This document shows, in pieces, positions 27,115 to 35,443 of a DNA stretch of 64,000 nt (its first letter is position 1; every line of letters begins with the position of its first letter). The stretch comes from CAZAMB01 sp964486335 (GTDB lineage Bacteria > Planctomycetota > Phycisphaerae > UBA1845). The notes beneath the pieces are model-generated. The model made no database searches. It was not told the origin of the DNA and saw only the letters and a program-made list of their open reading frames with translations. Location of the stretch: assembly GCA_964486335.1 (NCBI GenBank), contig CAZAMB010000002.1:62001-126000 (forward strand), given 5' to 3'. The translations under genes were made by a program, and so were the position numbers.

Positions 27115-27489
27115 TCTCGACAATGGCACAGTGCAACGCACGGCACACAGGCTTGTCGTTCTCGACGTGAAATCGTCATCGCTCATAGGCCTTTGCGTCC
27201 GCACAGATGGCCGAATGACTTGGACATCCCAGCGCCGCGATCGCGTGGAACCCGCCTTGGAGCAGTCTCAATCCGGTTGTGGCGAACTGCAGGCTTCAGT
27301 CCGCGCGGATGGCCGAATGGTTTCAACGATCATCAACTAGAGCGGCTAACGCTCAGGCGTAGCGAGCCGCGGGCTTCAGCCCGCGGACGCACTGGATTCA
27401 CGACGCCCGGTCAGGATCGGAACGCTACACTTGACCGGTCGGGGTTCTAAGAATGCCCAGACTCACCCTAACTTGAAATCGCTTCAATC
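27115..27489. other. Intergenic repeats, REP-like copies C and D
   Basis: No gene supported. GCAGGCTTCAGTCCGCGCGG at 27289-27308 is a half unit; 27358-27390 (CGTAGCGAGCCGCGGGCTTC then AGCCCGCGGACGC) is a full palindrome. GGATGGCCGAATGG at about 27306-27320 recurs as AGATGGCCGAATGA at about 27205-27218. Confidence 0.6.
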
Positions 27490-27526
27490 CAAAAAAAGAG
27501 GCGAGCCCTTGCGGACCCGCCTCCTT
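27490..27526 (-). terminator. Intrinsic terminator for the Cys-rich IPTL-CTERM gene
   Basis: On the minus strand GAGGCG pairs with CGCCTC around a 14-base loop and is followed by seven T. It lies ~100 bases after the stop codon of the gene at 27629-29926. Confidence 0.75.
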
Positions 27527-27628
27527 CATGAGCACCAATTCAATGGACCGAACGTAACGCGGTCGAAACGTCACGAGGCCGACTGCGGGCGGAGATCAAC
27601 TCCGCCCGCGGAGGCTTCAATCATCACG

Positions 27629-29926
27629 TTACGCGATCGCCTGACGACGGCCGAAGTACACCTTCGCACCCGTCAGGAGGAGCAGCGCCAGGATCACCAG
27701 ACCCCATTCGCTGACCGTCGGAATCGCGCAGTCCGCGTCGTCATTGACGCAAACGTCATTGACTTCGTCGCACGAATCCACGCTGCAGTCCCTGCCGTCG
27801 TCGCAGTTCGGCGCGGTGCCGGCGACGCAACCCGAGGACGGGTTGCAGGTCTCGACGCCGTCGCAGAACTGGCCGTTGTCGCACACCGGTGGCGTGCCCG
27901 GGACGCAGCCCGAAGACGGATTGCAGGTTTCAACGCCGTTGCAGGCGTTGTTGTCATTGCAAACCAGCGGCGTGCCGGCCACACAACCCGACTGCGGGTC
28001 GCAGGTCTCGACGCCGTTGCAAACGTTGCCGTCATCGCACGTGAGCGGCGTACCGGCGACGCACGAGCCGTCGGCCGGGTTGCAGGTCTCAAGACCGTTG
28101 CAGACGTTGCCGTCGTCGCAGACGACCGGGGTGCCCGGGACGCACTGACCGCTCTGGTCGCAGGTCTCGTCGCCGTTGCAACGGTTGCCGTCGTCGCACG
28201 TGCCGCAGCTACCGCCGCAGCCGTCGTCGCCGCAAACGCGACCGGTGCAATCCGGAATGCACGCACAGGTCAAGCTGGCGCACTTCGCGGTCGAGAACGA
28301 TTGACCCGGACCCGTGCACGACGATTGAAGAACGTCGTCAACGCAATCGCCGGCGCCGGCGCCGTTCGTGTCGCAGCACGAGCCGAGGATATCGCCATCG
28401 CAAACGGCCTTCTTGGTGATGTTGACGATCAAGCCGCCGGGACCCGCTTCTCGCGTCTGAAGGAGGAACAGTGGGTCGTACTCTTCCGGAATGTCATAGC
28501 ACGTACAGGAGTTCCACGGAGGAGAGGCGCCGCCGCCCGGAGCATCATAGCACGAAGCGTTGGTCGAACTTCCAGGGCCGAATTGGGGGTCGCTGCCGCA
28601 GTCGTCATTGTTGTTACCCGGATCGTAGAGGCAGGTCTCGCCCGACGGGCAACCAGAGCCGCACGGAACGCCCGTGATGCTGCACACGCCGTCGCCGGCG
28701 CTGCCCCAGAAGAAGATCCGCGAATCGTTGCCGCCTACGTCGGGTGTGCCGCAGGTGTCGACCAGAACCGACTCGATCGTTCCCGCATTATACAGGAAGA
28801 TACCGCCATACAGTGCATCGAACGGCGGATAGAACGGACCGTTGGGGCCGTTCTCCAGGATGCACGGCTCAGCCAGCGTGCAGATGCTGTTGCAAGTGCA
28901 CGTGTTGGCATCGCAGGTGTGACCCGGATGGCAACCGGGGAGTTGCGGTTCGCCGCACGTTTCACCGGCTTCCGGAGTGCCGTTGCCGCAAACCGCCGGC
29001 GGGCACGGCTGATAGGCCACCGACATGTTGTCCATGTCCCAGAAGTTCCCGTTCGGGTGGTTCACGTTGTTCGACAGGACGATAATCTGATTGTAACCGT
29101 TCGCCCAGTCCGTCGACGCGGGTTCGGTGTAGGAGCCGACCTCGCTGCCGTCATGGAAATAGGTCGTCTTCACGCCGCCGTTCTGGAACTGGTTGCACAT
29201 ATCATACACCACGCGGAAGTGATGATAGTTGCCGAAATCGTCATAGAAGAGCGACGGGGTGAACGGGCCGTACGTCGTGTTCGTGAAGTTTCCGAACGAG
29301 TGGAACACTTCGCCCGAGCTGAAGTTACCGCTGTCGAACGACAATTGCCACGCGCGGAACGGCGGGCCGTTGAAGTTCTGGGCGATGACCCGGAAGTCCG
29401 ACGCGATGTTCGTGATCGCATAATCCATGTCGAAAGTGTAAATACCCAAGCCCGGAGTCGGATTCGCGCCGGCCGTGGCATTGCTCATCATGCGGCCGTC
29501 CGTGACGGTCGTGAATCCCGCGCCCGAGGGACGAGCCGGGTCATAGGCGATGCGGAAGTGCTGCGCCCCCGTCGCCGGGTGAAGATCCGAAACCGACGCC
29601 TGAAGAATACTCAGGTTGGCGCCGGACTTGCCCCACTTCAGGGTCGGGTCGGCCTGCGTGACCGGCTGACCGTTGATGGCGCCCAATGCGAACGGGGCGG
29701 GTTCGGTGGATTCAAAACCCGATGAGTGGTTGAAGAATCCGGCCGGACCGGCAACCGTCGACAAATCCTGATGAACCGACGGCGGATTGGTGGTGCCATC
29801 ATCGCGGGCGACCTTGCTGTTCGGCCCGCCGACGGCAAACTCCACCGTGCCGCTGACCAGCAGTGCAGCCGCGCCCAGAACGAGCGAGGTGCTGCCGATC
29901 GTAAGTAGTTGCTTAAAACTTCTCAT
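27629..29926 (-). CDS. Large secreted Cys-rich repeat protein with IPTL-CTERM tail
   Basis: 765 residues. A signal peptide (1-33) starts after a clear SD GGAGGAAA. Residues ~40-300 form a beta-rich, lectin-like domain (F-D-M-D-Y-A-I-T-N-I, W-Q-L-S-F-D-S). The middle holds scattered Cys pairs, and residues ~575-730 are five tandem 26-residue units of the form CDDGNVCNGxETCxPxxGCV then xGTP. Each brings four Cys. The C-terminus is a canonical IPTL-CTERM: IPTVSEWG, a hydrophobic helix and GRRQAIA. It should be attached at the cell surface. Its function is unknown; the Cys repeat resembles eukaryotic-like and myxobacterial disulfide modules. It is flanked by its own terminator. Confidence 0.85.
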   Translation of the reverse strand: MRSFKQLLTIGSTSLVLGAAALLVSGTVEFAVGGPNSKVARDDGTTNPPSVHQDLSTVAGPAGFFNHSSGFESTEPAPFALGAINGQPVTQADPTLKWGKSGANLSILQASVSDLHPATGAQHFRIAYDPARPSGAGFTTVTDGRMMSNATAGANPTPGLGIYTFDMDYAITNIASDFRVIAQNFNGPPFRAWQLSFDSGNFSSGEVFHSFGNFTNTTYGPFTPSLFYDDFGNYHHFRVVYDMCNQFQNGGVKTTYFHDGSEVGSYTEPASTDWANGYNQIIVLSNNVNHPNGNFWDMDNMSVAYQPCPPAVCGNGTPEAGETCGEPQLPGCHPGHTCDANTCTCNSICTLAEPCILENGPNGPFYPPFDALYGGIFLYNAGTIESVLVDTCGTPDVGGNDSRIFFWGSAGDGVCSITGVPCGSGCPSGETCLYDPGNNNDDCGSDPQFGPGSSTNASCYDAPGGGASPPWNSCTCYDIPEEYDPLFLLQTREAGPGGLIVNITKKAVCDGDILGSCCDTNGAGAGDCVDDVLQSSCTGPGQSFSTAKCASLTCACIPDCTGRVCGDDGCGGSCGTCDDGNRCNGDETCDQSGQCVPGTPVVCDDGNVCNGLETCNPADGSCVAGTPLTCDDGNVCNGVETCDPQSGCVAGTPLVCNDNNACNGVETCNPSSGCVPGTPPVCDNGQFCDGVETCNPSSGCVAGTAPNCDDGRDCSVDSCDEVNDVCVNDDADCAIPTVSEWGLVILALLLLTGAKVYFGRRQAIA
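27830..28200. repeat. In-gene tandem repeat, 78-base period (one 81)
   Basis: The word GCAGGT-CTCGACGCCG (plus strand) recurs at 27845, 27923, 28001, 28082 and 28160, spacing 78, 78, 81 and 78 bases, with about 75-85% identity between units by eye. It encodes the 26-residue Cys module. Confidence 0.8.
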
Positions 29927-30198
29927 GTTCCATTTCCTCCAAAGATTTCAAAAACTAAGCAAAGGACGCTGCTTTCGCCTCCCCTGCGATGTCTTCTGTT
30001 TTGTCGCCAGCCCGGCACTTCGCAAGGCTTTTGGCGACCACGATCGATTAACGTTGTGATAGGCGACGCCCGACAATCCCGCGTTCGTTACGGCCTGGTT
30101 TGGTGCATCCTACTGTAGCGATTGCCCCGGAGATTCACCGGGATGACTCGCAAGACCGCTCAAACGTCGCCCGCGAAAGTTCACCGAAATGGGTAAAC

Positions 30199-30885
30199 TC
30201 AGGCGGGAGGAGCGCGTGGCTGAGAAAGGCTGAACCAAGGGGAACTGACGGCCGACGTCTCGGCGAGGACCACACTGGGTCCGCCGCCCGCCGCCGACGG
30301 TATTAGGCGTGGGATCACAAGACACTGTTTGACTTCGTGCAACACCTCCAACAACGAGGCGTTGATATAGGCAACGAGAAACGCCACGACCACATAACCC
30401 GCAAATCCAAGGGCGTACACCAGAACGCCGCTACCTTGCGTGCCCGAGAGAAGGCCATGCGCAAACCCCGCGGGGCGGAGACAAAACTCAACACCGACCC
30501 ACCCCAGCGCCAGCAAGTACGGACTGAATCCGATCCGCCGCGTCAGCGCCGCACCCAATCCGGCATACAGACCGGGAACGAGCATCAACACGAGCAGGGA
30601 AACGAATCCCGGCACGATGCCTGTGAAGGACAAGGCAACGGAAGCGAAATACAGAGATGCGCCCCAGAACGCCCCTGCAACCGATGCATGCAGCGGAGCC
30701 AGCGATCGAACGGATTGAAGTAGCGGCAGCAGCGTGATCCAACCAAGCCACCAGTGTCGCGGCGAACCGACGGCGAATGCCATAAGGATGGCACTTATCG
30801 CCAACGACGCGAACAGCGCAACCTGCTGCGCCGAACTCACGTCCTCGGATGGTCGACTTTTGGATTGACGCTGGACGGCTCGCAT
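30199..30885 (-). CDS. Lnt-like membrane protein lacking the nitrilase domain
   Basis: ~229 residues with six or seven hydrophobic helices. The pattern W-L-G-W-I-T-L-L-P-L-L, G-A-F-W-G-A-S-L-Y-F-A-S-V and a final L-G-F-A-G-Y-V-V-V-A-F-L-V resembles the membrane half of apolipoprotein N-acyltransferase. The catalytic CN-hydrolase domain (Glu-Lys-Cys triad, ~250 residues) is absent; the frame ends soon after the last helix with a low-complexity tail. Start placed at the second in-frame Met, 30885 (M-R-A-V-Q-R); the frame extends to 30987. It could be a partial gene or a stand-alone helper. Resemblance is by eye only. Confidence 0.55.
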   Translation of the reverse strand: MRAVQRQSKSRPSEDVSSAQQVALFASLAISAILMAFAVGSPRHWWLGWITLLPLLQSVRSLAPLHASVAGAFWGASLYFASVALSFTGIVPGFVSLLVLMLVPGLYAGLGAALTRRIGFSPYLLALGWVGVEFCLRPAGFAHGLLSGTQGSGVLVYALGFAGYVVVAFLVAYINASLLEVLHEVKQCLVIPRLIPSAAGGGPSVVLAETSAVSSPWFSLSQPRAPPA

Positions 30886-31234
30886 TACGCAGTCAAGGCC
30901 TTTCAGTGCTGGCACGCAGGCCGGATTTTCCCGGCGCACGTGGTATCCTGAATTCGGGCTTTGCAAGATGGGCAATCGCCCGACCACCCTTCAGATTAAC
31001 AGAATTCCCAACTCAATTCAACAAAAAAACAATCATCGGCGCGCTTTTTTTGAGCGATCATCCGCAATCCTCAAAAAGGGATTGGAAACCGCAAAAGACT
31101 CAATATACGCCCGATAATACACGCGTTTTCATCTCCATTTGCACGGACAAGACGGATAACCCGAACCTCGGGGTATGGGACTTCAAACCGAAAACGGGCT
31201 TCCGTCCCCCTTTCCCCGCAAGTTTTGCGCAAGC
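30886..31234. other. Intergenic region, nothing recognised
   Basis: Low-GC words (AAAAAAACAATC at about 31021, GCGCTTTTTTTG at about 31041) make this stretch less GC-rich than neighbours. ATACGCCCGATAATACACGCG at about 31105 may contain a -10-like TATACG, but no convincing promoter pair was found. Confidence 0.4.
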
Positions 31235-31813
31235 CTATTTTTTCCGTGTATACGTTCCTTTCATTTCCAGCTTCTTGATCGTGTGCAGCGCATCGGCCCA
31301 TTCGTCGCACGACCAGTCGAGCTTGTCCTTGTCCACAGCGGTCATTCGGTATTCGCCGTGGCTCGTCGTTCCGTCCAGTCCAACGCTGCGATATTTCATG
31401 CGCCAGGTCTTGGACTTCGCGTCGTAGCTTGCATTGCCATGCTGCGGATAGCCCCAATCGTTGAACATCCACCACTGATAACCCTTGCTGATGGGATGCC
31501 AGGTCCAGACGCCGTCAGCCTCAAAAGTGGCCTTCGCATTGGTCGATTTCATGTGGCCGACGAGACAACGCTGATCGAGCGACCATTTCCATTCCGCTGT
31601 GCCGGTCCAATTGCGATCAGCACCTTCGGCGTTGAGCATTTCGGCCTTCCAATCCCATGAGCCCACGAATACGTCATAGGCGGAGAGTTGGGCGGGACGT
31701 TCCGGCCGCGTGATCTTCGCAAAATCGACCTTGACAGCCGCGCAACCTGAAAACGCCAGGAAAAGAAGCGGAACCGCGAGCAGCGAGCGTCGGGTTATTG
31801 CGGAAAGGCTCAT
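31235..31813 (-). CDS. DUF1579-like lipoprotein
   Basis: 192 residues. The N-terminus R-R-S-L-L-A-V-P-L-L-F-L-A-F-S-G-C-A-A is a signal peptide with a lipobox (F-S-G-C), so the protein should be lipid-anchored. The mature part (V-F-V-G-S-W-D-W-K-A-E-M, W-T-G-T-A-E-W-K-W-S) resembles DUF1579/lipocalin-like beta-barrels, with many Trp. SD AAGGAGG lies eight bases upstream of ATG 31813. Confidence 0.75.
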   Translation of the reverse strand: MSLSAITRRSLLAVPLLFLAFSGCAAVKVDFAKITRPERPAQLSAYDVFVGSWDWKAEMLNAEGADRNWTGTAEWKWSLDQRCLVGHMKSTNAKATFEADGVWTWHPISKGYQWWMFNDWGYPQHGNASYDAKSKTWRMKYRSVGLDGTTSHGEYRMTAVDKDKLDWSCDEWADALHTIKKLEMKGTYTRKK

Positions 31814-31977
31814 GGCGAAACCTCCTTGAAAAAAAGTTTTGGAAACTGACCAAATGACGATAGCGCGGTAGCATAGTTCGGCGCTTGGGCAACGCCAATG
31901 GTCACTCGCGGGGATCAAATGGTGCCGAACGAGTTTCTCGATTTTGGGAAAGCGGCGAGCTCGATGGAAGGACCACG

Positions 31978-32964
31978 GTGAGCAGCGGAGCGGACCAGTC
32001 CATCGTGCTAACCGGATGCGGCTGGGTCACGTCATCGGCGGCTGGAAACATCTCCCATGTTCTCGCCGAGGTTTCCGCAGGGCCGGCACCGTCAGCCGGT
32101 GTTTCCAATTACGTTTCAGTTCGACCGGACATTCTCGCGCCGTTTGGCGCCCACTCGGCGGAGGTGCGTCGAGAGGAAGCGCTCTGGATGGCGGGGGCGG
32201 CGCTGGAAATCGCGATGGCGGATGCTGGAGTCGATCGCCATGCCGTTGCATCGGATCGAATCGGACTCGTGCTGGGCTGCGCGCTGGCCGGACAATCCGG
32301 CATGATCGATTTCGCGAACGACGTGCGCGAGCAATCGGCGCGGTTCGTGAGTCCGATCCGATTTCCGCAAACGGTCGGCAATTACATATCCGGCGCACTA
32401 GCGCGGGCGAATGACCTGCGAGGTCCGGCTTCGACCTTGGCACGAGGCAGCGCATCGAGCCTCGATGCCCTCGTGGAAGGCACCGCCCTGTTGACGAGCG
32501 GGACGGCCGATCTGGTGATCGCCGGAGGATCGGAAAAGCTTTCGGCGAAACTCGTTGAAGGGTTGTACGATCGCGCCGTGGTTTTCGCGGACGGTGCGTG
32601 CCTGTTCATTTTGGAACGGGCGGATCACGCGGCCAAACGAGGAAAAAAGCCGCTGGGCGCCATGTTGGGCGTGAAAAACACCGCGCAATCGAAGCGTTCA
32701 TTGGTCTCCACGGCTGGGGTCCGCGAGCCGGGAGCTGTTTTCATTGAAACCTGGATCGGGCGGACATTGGGAGCGGACGCCGCGGCGGCGTTGGCGGCGG
32801 CCATCGGTCGCGCGGCGGGTATGAGAGTTCCCATTGCCGGAGAGGGACCCGCCGCCCTTTATTCGTCGGAATCCGCGCTTCCCGGGGCTGACATCGTCAT
32901 TCGAGCGATGGACGACAACGGGTATCGAAGCGAGTTCTCGGTCGTTCCGGCCACGAGTCAGTAA
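31978..32964 (+). CDS. Beta-ketoacyl-synthase-like pseudoenzyme
   Basis: 328 residues with the thiolase/ketosynthase fold: S-I-V-L-T-G-C-G-W-V-T at the N-terminus, A-L-E-I-A-M-A-D-A-G-V, I-G-L-V-L-G-C-A, and D-L-V-I-A-G-G-S-E near residue 180. At the nucleophile site the usual T-A-C-A-S-S reads R-G-S-A-S-S, so Cys is replaced by Ser. The H-G-T-x-T-P-x-G-D motif reads T-W-I-G-R-T-L-G-A, losing the first His, and no second His motif is seen. About 80 residues shorter than FabF. GTG 31978 has GGAAGGA upstream and is preferred over ATG 31885. No acyl carrier protein or other fatty-acid gene is adjacent. Confidence 0.72.
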   Translation: MSSGADQSIVLTGCGWVTSSAAGNISHVLAEVSAGPAPSAGVSNYVSVRPDILAPFGAHSAEVRREEALWMAGAALEIAMADAGVDRHAVASDRIGLVLGCALAGQSGMIDFANDVREQSARFVSPIRFPQTVGNYISGALARANDLRGPASTLARGSASSLDALVEGTALLTSGTADLVIAGGSEKLSAKLVEGLYDRAVVFADGACLFILERADHAAKRGKKPLGAMLGVKNTAQSKRSLVSTAGVREPGAVFIETWIGRTLGADAAAALAAAIGRAAGMRVPIAGEGPAALYSSESALPGADIVIRAMDDNGYRSEFSVVPATSQ

Positions 32965-33364
32965 AGCAACCTTGGGGGAGTTACCGGCCGCGACGACGGG
33001 CGATACGGACTACGGCCGCAGGTTTTTTGCAAACACAAAAAGCTCATTGGCAGCATTGCAGGCGCGGTGCCGGCTCTTCCAAGTTCCTCGACCAACAACT
33101 GACCACCGCGTTTCCAGTGCAAACGAAGCGGATGACTCGGCGAATTCACCGGGAATCCGCGCGAACCGAAGTTCGCGGCTCGCAACGGTTGAATTGGGAT
33201 TGCTCTAGCCTTTCCATCTCACGTTGTGCGCGGAGGCTTTTCACGATAGGTCACGCGAAGCGCGACAACTTCAGAACTTCCCTCAGGCCGCCGAAAGAAA
33301 CTCGCTGGAGGAGATCGAGCGATCCCCCCGACCGGATGGTTTCAGGCGAAGATGACTTTCAGCC
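32965..33364. other. Intergenic region containing REP-like copy E
   Basis: No gene supported. TCCGCGCGAACCGAAGTTCG with CGGCTCGC (33156-33183) is a full REP-like palindrome. The remainder shows no promoter pair that I can defend. Confidence 0.5.
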
Positions 33365-34258
33365 ATGAGCGCGGTTCTTTCGCACGTTGTTGCTCCGGGT
33401 CACGAACACGCCGAATCTAGAGACGTTTTTAACGTTCTGGCCTCCATGCGACTCGAACTCGAGGCGCTTCGACTGCGCGAGAAGTTGCAAACGGCAGCTC
33501 TCGCGCGGCTCGCCGAGCAGGTCGAACAAGCCGGGCGAATGCAAAGGCGACTGCTGGACTCCCAAGTTCCGACGATCAAGGGTGCTGAGCTGTTTGCTTT
33601 CAGCCGAGCAGCGGAAACTGTGGCGGGTGATTTTCATGAGCTGGCGCGGATCGACGATCGGCGCGTGGCCATCATGATCGGCGACGCGACGGGTCACGGT
33701 CTTGCGGCCGGAATGCTTTCGACGCTCATCAAGGGGGCGTTGGGCGGTCGTCGCCGGACTGGCGCAACTCATTGGGCGAGCAATCCAGTTGAAGTCATGT
33801 CGGCGCTGAATCGTGACCTGCTCGAGTGTTCGCTGCACGATTGCGAGTTCGTGACGGCCGTGTACGCAGTGTATGACGAATTGACCCGTGAACTGACCTG
33901 GTCGCGGGGCGGGGCGCCCTATCCGGTCCTGCTCCGAACGGGCGGCGCCGTGGAAGTTTTTGCAAGCGGCGGAATGACATTGGGTGTCGAGGAGCAAGTG
34001 CAGTTTGAAACCTCGCGTATTACGCTGGCGCCGGGCGAGACCATTGTATTTCACACCGACGGGCTGGACGCCGCGCTTGCTGAAAACGAGGTCGTTTCGT
34101 CGGGCATCGGCCCGCGACAGCGTGAATGGTTTGATCGGATGCGTCGTCTGGGTCCAGCCCAGTCGTTTGAGACGCTTCGTTGCCGCCTCGATGAATTGGA
34201 TGCGACGCAATGGCGCGCCGACGACGTGACGGCGGTTTCACTTCGCGTAATCGACTGA
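33365..34258 (+). CDS. PP2C-type (SpoIIE/RsbU) protein phosphatase
   Basis: 297 residues. Residues ~25-65 form an amphipathic helix or coiled coil (L-R-L-R-E-K-L-Q-T-A-A-L-A-R-L-A-E-Q). The catalytic domain holds the metal ligands in V-A-G-D-F-H-E, G-D-A-T-G-H-G and the C-terminal D-D-V-T-A-V-S-L-R-V. This is the SpoIIE/RsbU group, which dephosphorylates anti-anti-sigma proteins in partner switching. No antagonist or anti-sigma gene is adjacent, and no sensor domain is present, so its trigger is unknown. It starts with an ATG a few codons after the intergenic REP region. Confidence 0.85.
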   Translation: MSAVLSHVVAPGHEHAESRDVFNVLASMRLELEALRLREKLQTAALARLAEQVEQAGRMQRRLLDSQVPTIKGAELFAFSRAAETVAGDFHELARIDDRRVAIMIGDATGHGLAAGMLSTLIKGALGGRRRTGATHWASNPVEVMSALNRDLLECSLHDCEFVTAVYAVYDELTRELTWSRGGAPYPVLLRTGGAVEVFASGGMTLGVEEQVQFETSRITLAPGETIVFHTDGLDAALAENEVVSSGIGPRQREWFDRMRRLGPAQSFETLRCRLDELDATQWRADDVTAVSLRVID

Positions 34259-34363
34259 ACCCCGCAAACGCAGCACGAGACTCCCAGCTAACGCGCAGCG
34301 ATCCGATTTCAGCTTTGCCCTAGTTTCCGCAGTACGCACGGCAACATGCCGCGTATACTCGTT

Positions 34364-34422
34364 GTGATTCATAGTGATTCATGATGACAAGTGATTGATG
34401 CGCCACCGATTCGACGGTGGCG
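34364..34422. repeat. Direct repeats and a perfect hairpin
   Basis: GTGATTCAT occurs at 34364-34372 and again at 34374-34382, 10 bases apart, and GTGATTGAT follows at 34391-34399. CGCCACCG (34401-34408) pairs with CGGTGGCG (34415-34422) across ATTCGA. It lies between the phosphatase and the toxin-antitoxin-like pair and could be a regulator site; the orientation is unclear. Confidence 0.5.
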
Positions 34423-34459
34423 TAGCGAGGACCTGATTGGGAGAATGAGAATCTCCAAT

Positions 34460-34840
34460 TCAATCCGTCGGCGGACGACGGACTCGCACTCGCCCCGGCT
34501 CAACAACCACAAGACAACCGAACAGATTGCTCAGCGCATATTCACGAACGAATGCCGTAATGAGGCGATTCACTGTTCCCGGTCCAAATCCCGCTGGACG
34601 AAAGAGGACAATCCCCGGATGCGTTCCCGGCGGAAATCTGACCACGTTGGCGAAATCCAAATCCAGTGATAGTAAGATTCGGTCCTCCTGCTTTGCCGCC
34701 GCCGCGACTTCCTGATCCGGACGCGACAGAAGACCTTCCTCCTCCACCGTTCTCGCATCGAACCCGATCGCCTGCAACTCGGCCTTGAGATGGCGGGACA
34801 GGTTTTCGTCGAGCTTGAAGGCTACACGGCGAGTTTCCAT
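34460..34840 (-). CDS. DUF5615 family PIN-like toxin component
   Basis: 126 residues. The N-terminal K-L-D-E-N-L-S and central L-S-L-D-L-D-F-A-N give the conserved acidic residues of the Mut7-C/DUF5615 PIN-like fold, a presumed ribonuclease. R-P-D-Q-E-V-A and H-P-G-I-V-L-F-R are also typical. It overlaps the upstream DUF433 gene by 19 bases, a standard arrangement of this toxin-antitoxin-like pair. Confidence 0.85.
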   Translation of the reverse strand: METRRVAFKLDENLSRHLKAELQAIGFDARTVEEEGLLSRPDQEVAAAAKQEDRILLSLDLDFANVVRFPPGTHPGIVLFRPAGFGPGTVNRLITAFVREYALSNLFGCLVVVEPGRVRVRRPPTD

Positions 34841-35058
34841 GTGTTTTCCTGCGCCAGCGCCGCCCCGTAAGCGAGTGCCGCGTGAATGTCGTCGAGCGTC
34901 AAGGAAGGAAAGTGGTCAATCACTTGCTCCGGCGTCAGCCCTTCGGCCAGCGCGTCAAGAATGATGGCCACGTAAATCCGTGTTCCCTTGATGCACGGCT
35001 TTCCCGCGCACACGGTGGGGTCCACACTGATGCGGTCTAGCAATCTGTCGTTTGCCAT
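34822..35058 (-). CDS. DUF433 family antitoxin-like protein
   Basis: 78 residues. R-I-S-V-D-P-T-V-C-A-G-K-P-C-I-K-G-T-R is the signature of DUF433, a winged-helix DNA-binding antitoxin, followed by L-A-E-G-L-T-P-E-Q-V-I-D-H-F-P-S-L. It is the first gene of the pair with the PIN-like protein. Confidence 0.88.
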   Translation of the reverse strand: MANDRLLDRISVDPTVCAGKPCIKGTRIYVAIILDALAEGLTPEQVIDHFPSLTLDDIHAALAYGAALAQENTWKLAV

Positions 35059-35242
35059 GAATTATCTCGCCATCCTTTTTTCTGACTTTCGTCACCTGCC
35101 CCGTTCACGAATCGAAGGGACATAAAGGACCACCGTTTGGTTCGGTGGTGCAACGCAGTTTGCCCTTTTCTCGGCGATCTCGCCAGTCTCATGGCATTCG
35201 ACGAATGTCTTGGAATAACTTATCCAAAGTGGCCGAGCGCGC

Positions 35243-35443
35243 TCACTTTGTTGACTCGCGGCTCTTCGGTGCTTCCGCGTCTTCATCAAGTTGAACTCGA
35301 ACGTAATCCGACAGGTTGCGACAAGTAGCGTTGAACGATTGAACTCGCACTTTGTACGTCAGCTCACGGTAGCTTTTCTTGTCGCGTTGGTGTCGCTTGG
35401 CTTTCATTTCAAAGGCCTTGGAATTCGTGGGAGCGTTTGTCAT
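35243..35443 (-). CDS. Short basic ORF overlapping the aconitase stop
   Basis: A possible 66-residue protein whose ATG (35441-35443) overlaps the aconitase TGA (ATGA), so ribosomes could restart here. The sequence is rich in Lys, Arg and Asp, with no recognised domain. It lacks its own SD. It is either a tail gene of the aconitase operon or a chance ORF. Confidence 0.4.
   Translation of the reverse strand: MTNAPTNSKAFEMKAKRHQRDKKSYRELTYKVRVQSFNATCRNLSDYVRVQLDEDAEAPKSRESTK

Noticed and set aside
27830..28200. Regular repeats with a 78-base period, considered as a CRISPR array
   Set aside because: They are coding repeats in frame with the Cys-rich protein, with no unique spacers and no cas genes nearby.
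27431..29725. 764-codon plus-strand frame rich in Ala, Arg and Val
   Set aside because: Antisense to the Cys-rich IPTL-CTERM gene, whose signal peptide, sorting tail, SD and terminator show it is the coding strand.
35092..35289. 65-codon minus-strand ORF between acnA and the toxin-antitoxin pair
   Set aside because: It has no ribosome-binding site or domain, and overlaps the better supported coupled ORF at 35243-35443.
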